In this document: piece by piece, positions 4,712 through 5,700 of the stretch
Layout: every line of letters begins with the position of its first letter
Numbering within the stretch: position 1 is the stretch's first letter
From: Syntrophaceae bacterium
GTDB taxonomy: Bacteria; Desulfobacterota; DTXE01
NCBI GenBank assembly: GCA_012962595.1
Contig: DTXE01000541.1
Coordinates: forward strand, 1 to 5,700
Direction: 5' to 3'
DNA: 5,700 bases
The notes under the pieces: generated by a model
Database searches by the model: none
Told to the model about the DNA's origin: nothing
Seen by the model: only the letters and a program-made list of their open reading frames with translations
Position numbers and translations under genes: made by a program

Positions 4712-4729
4712 TCACCTTTTAAAGGTCTT

Positions 4730-5023
4730 TTACATTGCTCCTGCCGTTCGCATCCCTTCGCTAATTCCCTCTATAAAGGGCCTTATGACCTTCTCCAAAG
4801 CTGACGGATTGTCCTTCTGAGCCTCTAGCCGATATTTCTTACAAAACTCACTAAAGGCTATTACCGTCACTCCGGTCACTTCGTGATTTTTATTATTAAA
4901 CCTCAAGACAATATATTCGTTAGGCTCTACTACTGTGTCATCAGGCTTTGGTTTTTGATAGGATATGTAAAGAACATCCCCAATTTCATCATAATCAACA
5001 ATTATTTTCCTTTTCTTCTCCAT
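4730..5023 (-). CDS. DUF2283 family protein, partner of BECR-like nuclease
   Basis: The 97-residue protein opens with IIVDYDEIGDVLYISY (about 7-22), then PNEYIVLRFNNKNHEVTGVT (34-53) and VIAFSEFCKKY (54-64), a DUF2283 core with the D-x-x-x-D-x-L-Y signature. It is longer than the 65-residue copy at 640-837 by a C-terminal helical extension. GGGAG lies seven bases before ATG 5023. The first 22 bases overlap the upstream nuclease-like gene, a strong sign of translational coupling. The role as antitoxin is inferred from this pairing; the family's biochemistry is not settled. The frame is intact. Confidence 0.8.
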   Translation of the reverse strand: MEKKRKIIVDYDEIGDVLYISYQKPKPDDTVVEPNEYIVLRFNNKNHEVTGVTVIAFSEFCKKYRLEAQKDNPSALEKVIRPFIEGISEGMRTAGAM

Positions 5024-5349
5024 AATATTTCTCCCTTTTGAATTTTGTTAGTTCTATAAGTTGTAACAATTATTCCTTCTTTGCTTTTAGGGACCTTATA
5101 ATCCACAACTACCAAGAGATAAGGCTTACCTAAACTATCCTGAATATCTATATAGAAAAGTTCGCTTTCCTCCTTGGCCATACTTCTCACAACCACCAAA
5201 GGATCCGCTATAGCTTTCTTTACCTCTTCAAGGCCTAAAGCAACCTCTGGATGATACTTAATGATTTTGTGAGTCCATACCCCTTTTATTAATTTAACTA
5301 TCCTACCTTTGTAATCTGCAATAGAAAATAAGGGCTTTTCTTTTCTCAC
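5002..5349 (-). CDS. BECR-fold (PBECR2/DUF4258-like) putative nuclease toxin
   Basis: This 115-residue protein carries, in order, VWTHKIIKYHPEVALGLEEV (about 24-43), IADPLVVVRS, ELFYIDIQ, KPYLLVVVDYK, EGIIVTTYRTNKI and ILWR. The HPE motif, the helix leading to a DP turn, the VVV strand and the TTYRT-KI-G-LW ending are those of the Barnase/EndoU/ColicinE5-D/RelE-like group that includes PBECR2 and DUF4258. Members are predicted ribonucleases; the exact family is my recognition and not checked. The start is a GTG at 5349 with AAGG six bases upstream, inside the sequence that follows the broken aldolase. Its stop lies inside the DUF2283 gene. Both members of the pair are intact, so this is a candidate functional TA system. 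Confidence 0.68.
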   Translation of the reverse strand: MRKEKPLFSIADYKGRIVKLIKGVWTHKIIKYHPEVALGLEEVKKAIADPLVVVRSMAKEESELFYIDIQDSLGKPYLLVVVDYKVPKSKEGIIVTTYRTNKIQKGEILWRRKGK

Positions 5350-5358
5350 CGGGAACCT

Positions 5359-5550
5359 TCAACTTACCTGAATAAGCTTCTGTGCTTGGTGCAGGGTGAT
5401 GGCACTGTGCTCCATATCTACACTTAACCAATCAAAACCTGCCCTTGTCATAATTTCGGCAATAGCAGGGTGGCCAAGGGTGATCCAGGAGCCAATGGTG
5501 ACCACTTTCTCCCGAAGTTTACTTTTGAGAGAGTTCTTATTTATAAGCAC
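5359..5550 (-). pseudogene. N-terminal fragment of an HpcH/HpaI-family aldolase
   Basis: The 63 codons read NSLKSKLREK, then TIGSWITLGHPAIAEIMTRA and GFDWLSVDMEHSAI, the unmistakable start of HpcH/HpaI aldolases (2-keto-3-deoxy sugar acid or 2,4-dihydroxyhept-2-ene-dioate type), with the catalytic-type His in MEHS. Intact enzymes are about 250-260 residues; here homology ends at LIQV and a TGA follows two codons later, so the remaining three quarters of the TIM barrel are missing. The start is GTG 5550, four bases after the stop of the HEPN-type gene. The fragment would be inactive. It marks a join where the BECR-nuclease module replaced or deleted the rest of a metabolic gene. Confidence 0.85.
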
Positions 5551-5554
5551 AGAC

Positions 5555-5700
5555 CTATCTTTGAAACCACCATTCTACGAAGTCTCTGGCACCTTCCAAA
5601 ACTTCCTCTGCTGTAATAAGGGCTTCTACAGAATCCTTTTCAACATACTCCACATAAGGAACCCAGAGGCTACCTCCCTTGATTCCTGGATACCTGGCAA
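5555..5700 (-). CDS. C-terminal end of a second MNT-HEPN-type protein
   Basis: The last 47 codons of a gene entering from the right edge read RYPGIKGGSLWVPYVEYVEK and end GARDFVEWWFQR, with TAG at 5555-5557. They align without gaps to the tail of the protein at 3422-4300 (RYPGI, LW.PY.EY and a final WWF are shared; about 20 of 45 residues are identical by my count). This is the end of a HEPN domain. Whether the gene is a fused MNT-HEPN or a separate HEPN gene cannot be seen. Confidence 0.75.
   Translation of the reverse strand, partial: ARYPGIKGGSLWVPYVEYVEKDSVEALITAEEVLEGARDFVEWWFQR

Noticed and set aside
4714..4726. Palindrome ACCTTTTAAAGGT after the second DUF2283 gene
   Set aside because: It is only 13 bp with almost no loop and no T tract; not enough for a terminator or an operator call.
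1..5700. CRISPR array, tRNA, rRNA, transposase or integrase genes
   Set aside because: No regularly spaced repeats, no RNA gene signatures and no transposase or integrase motifs were found.

Overview
This window comes from a bacterium, and its content is dominated by small toxin-antitoxin (TA) type genes and their wreckage. The sequence is AT-rich by eye. There is no rRNA, tRNA or phylogenetic marker gene, so I do not name a taxon. Minus-strand genes dominate; only the MazE/MazF pair at 2666-3242 is a confident plus-strand unit. Shine-Dalgarno sequences (GGAGG/AGGAGG) are strong and many neighbouring genes overlap by a few bases, which is typical of TA operons.

Layout. 1-313 (minus): N-terminal part of a DUF218 (YdcF/ElyC-like) membrane protein, cut by the window edge. 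314-639: no gene, but holds a repeat copy (R1) whose second copy (R2) lies at about 1231-1322. Between R1 and R2: a DUF4258 toxin-like gene with one in-frame amber codon, followed by an intact DUF2283 partner. 1368-1783: intact hicB preceded by a hicA that has lost its core and its frame. 1844-2065: remnant of an antitoxin-like gene. 2028-2541: intact ribbon-helix-helix (RHH) antitoxin followed by a PIN toxin gene with its middle deleted. 2603-3242 (plus): promoter, palindromic operator and an intact RHH-type mazE/mazF pair. 3306-3392: a tandem repeat and an inverted repeat between converging genes. 3422-4300: intact single-chain MNT-HEPN protein. 4393-4711: second hicAB relic, with a 5'-truncated hicA and a hicB frameshifted in a G run. 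4730-5349: intact pair of a BECR-like putative nuclease and a DUF2283 protein. 5359-5550: first quarter of an HpcH/HpaI aldolase gene. 5555-5700: C-terminal end of a second MNT-HEPN-type protein.

How it fits together. The region looks like a TA accretion zone where modules arrive, duplicate and decay. Toxin genes are the broken partner in three consecutive modules (DUF4258, HicA, PIN) while the matching antitoxins remain open. Only MazEF and the BECR-nuclease/DUF2283 pair look like complete two-gene systems; the MNT-HEPN protein is intact but encoded as one chain. DUF2283 proteins occur twice, each behind a different toxin-like family. Family names rest on motif recognition by eye, without database searches.
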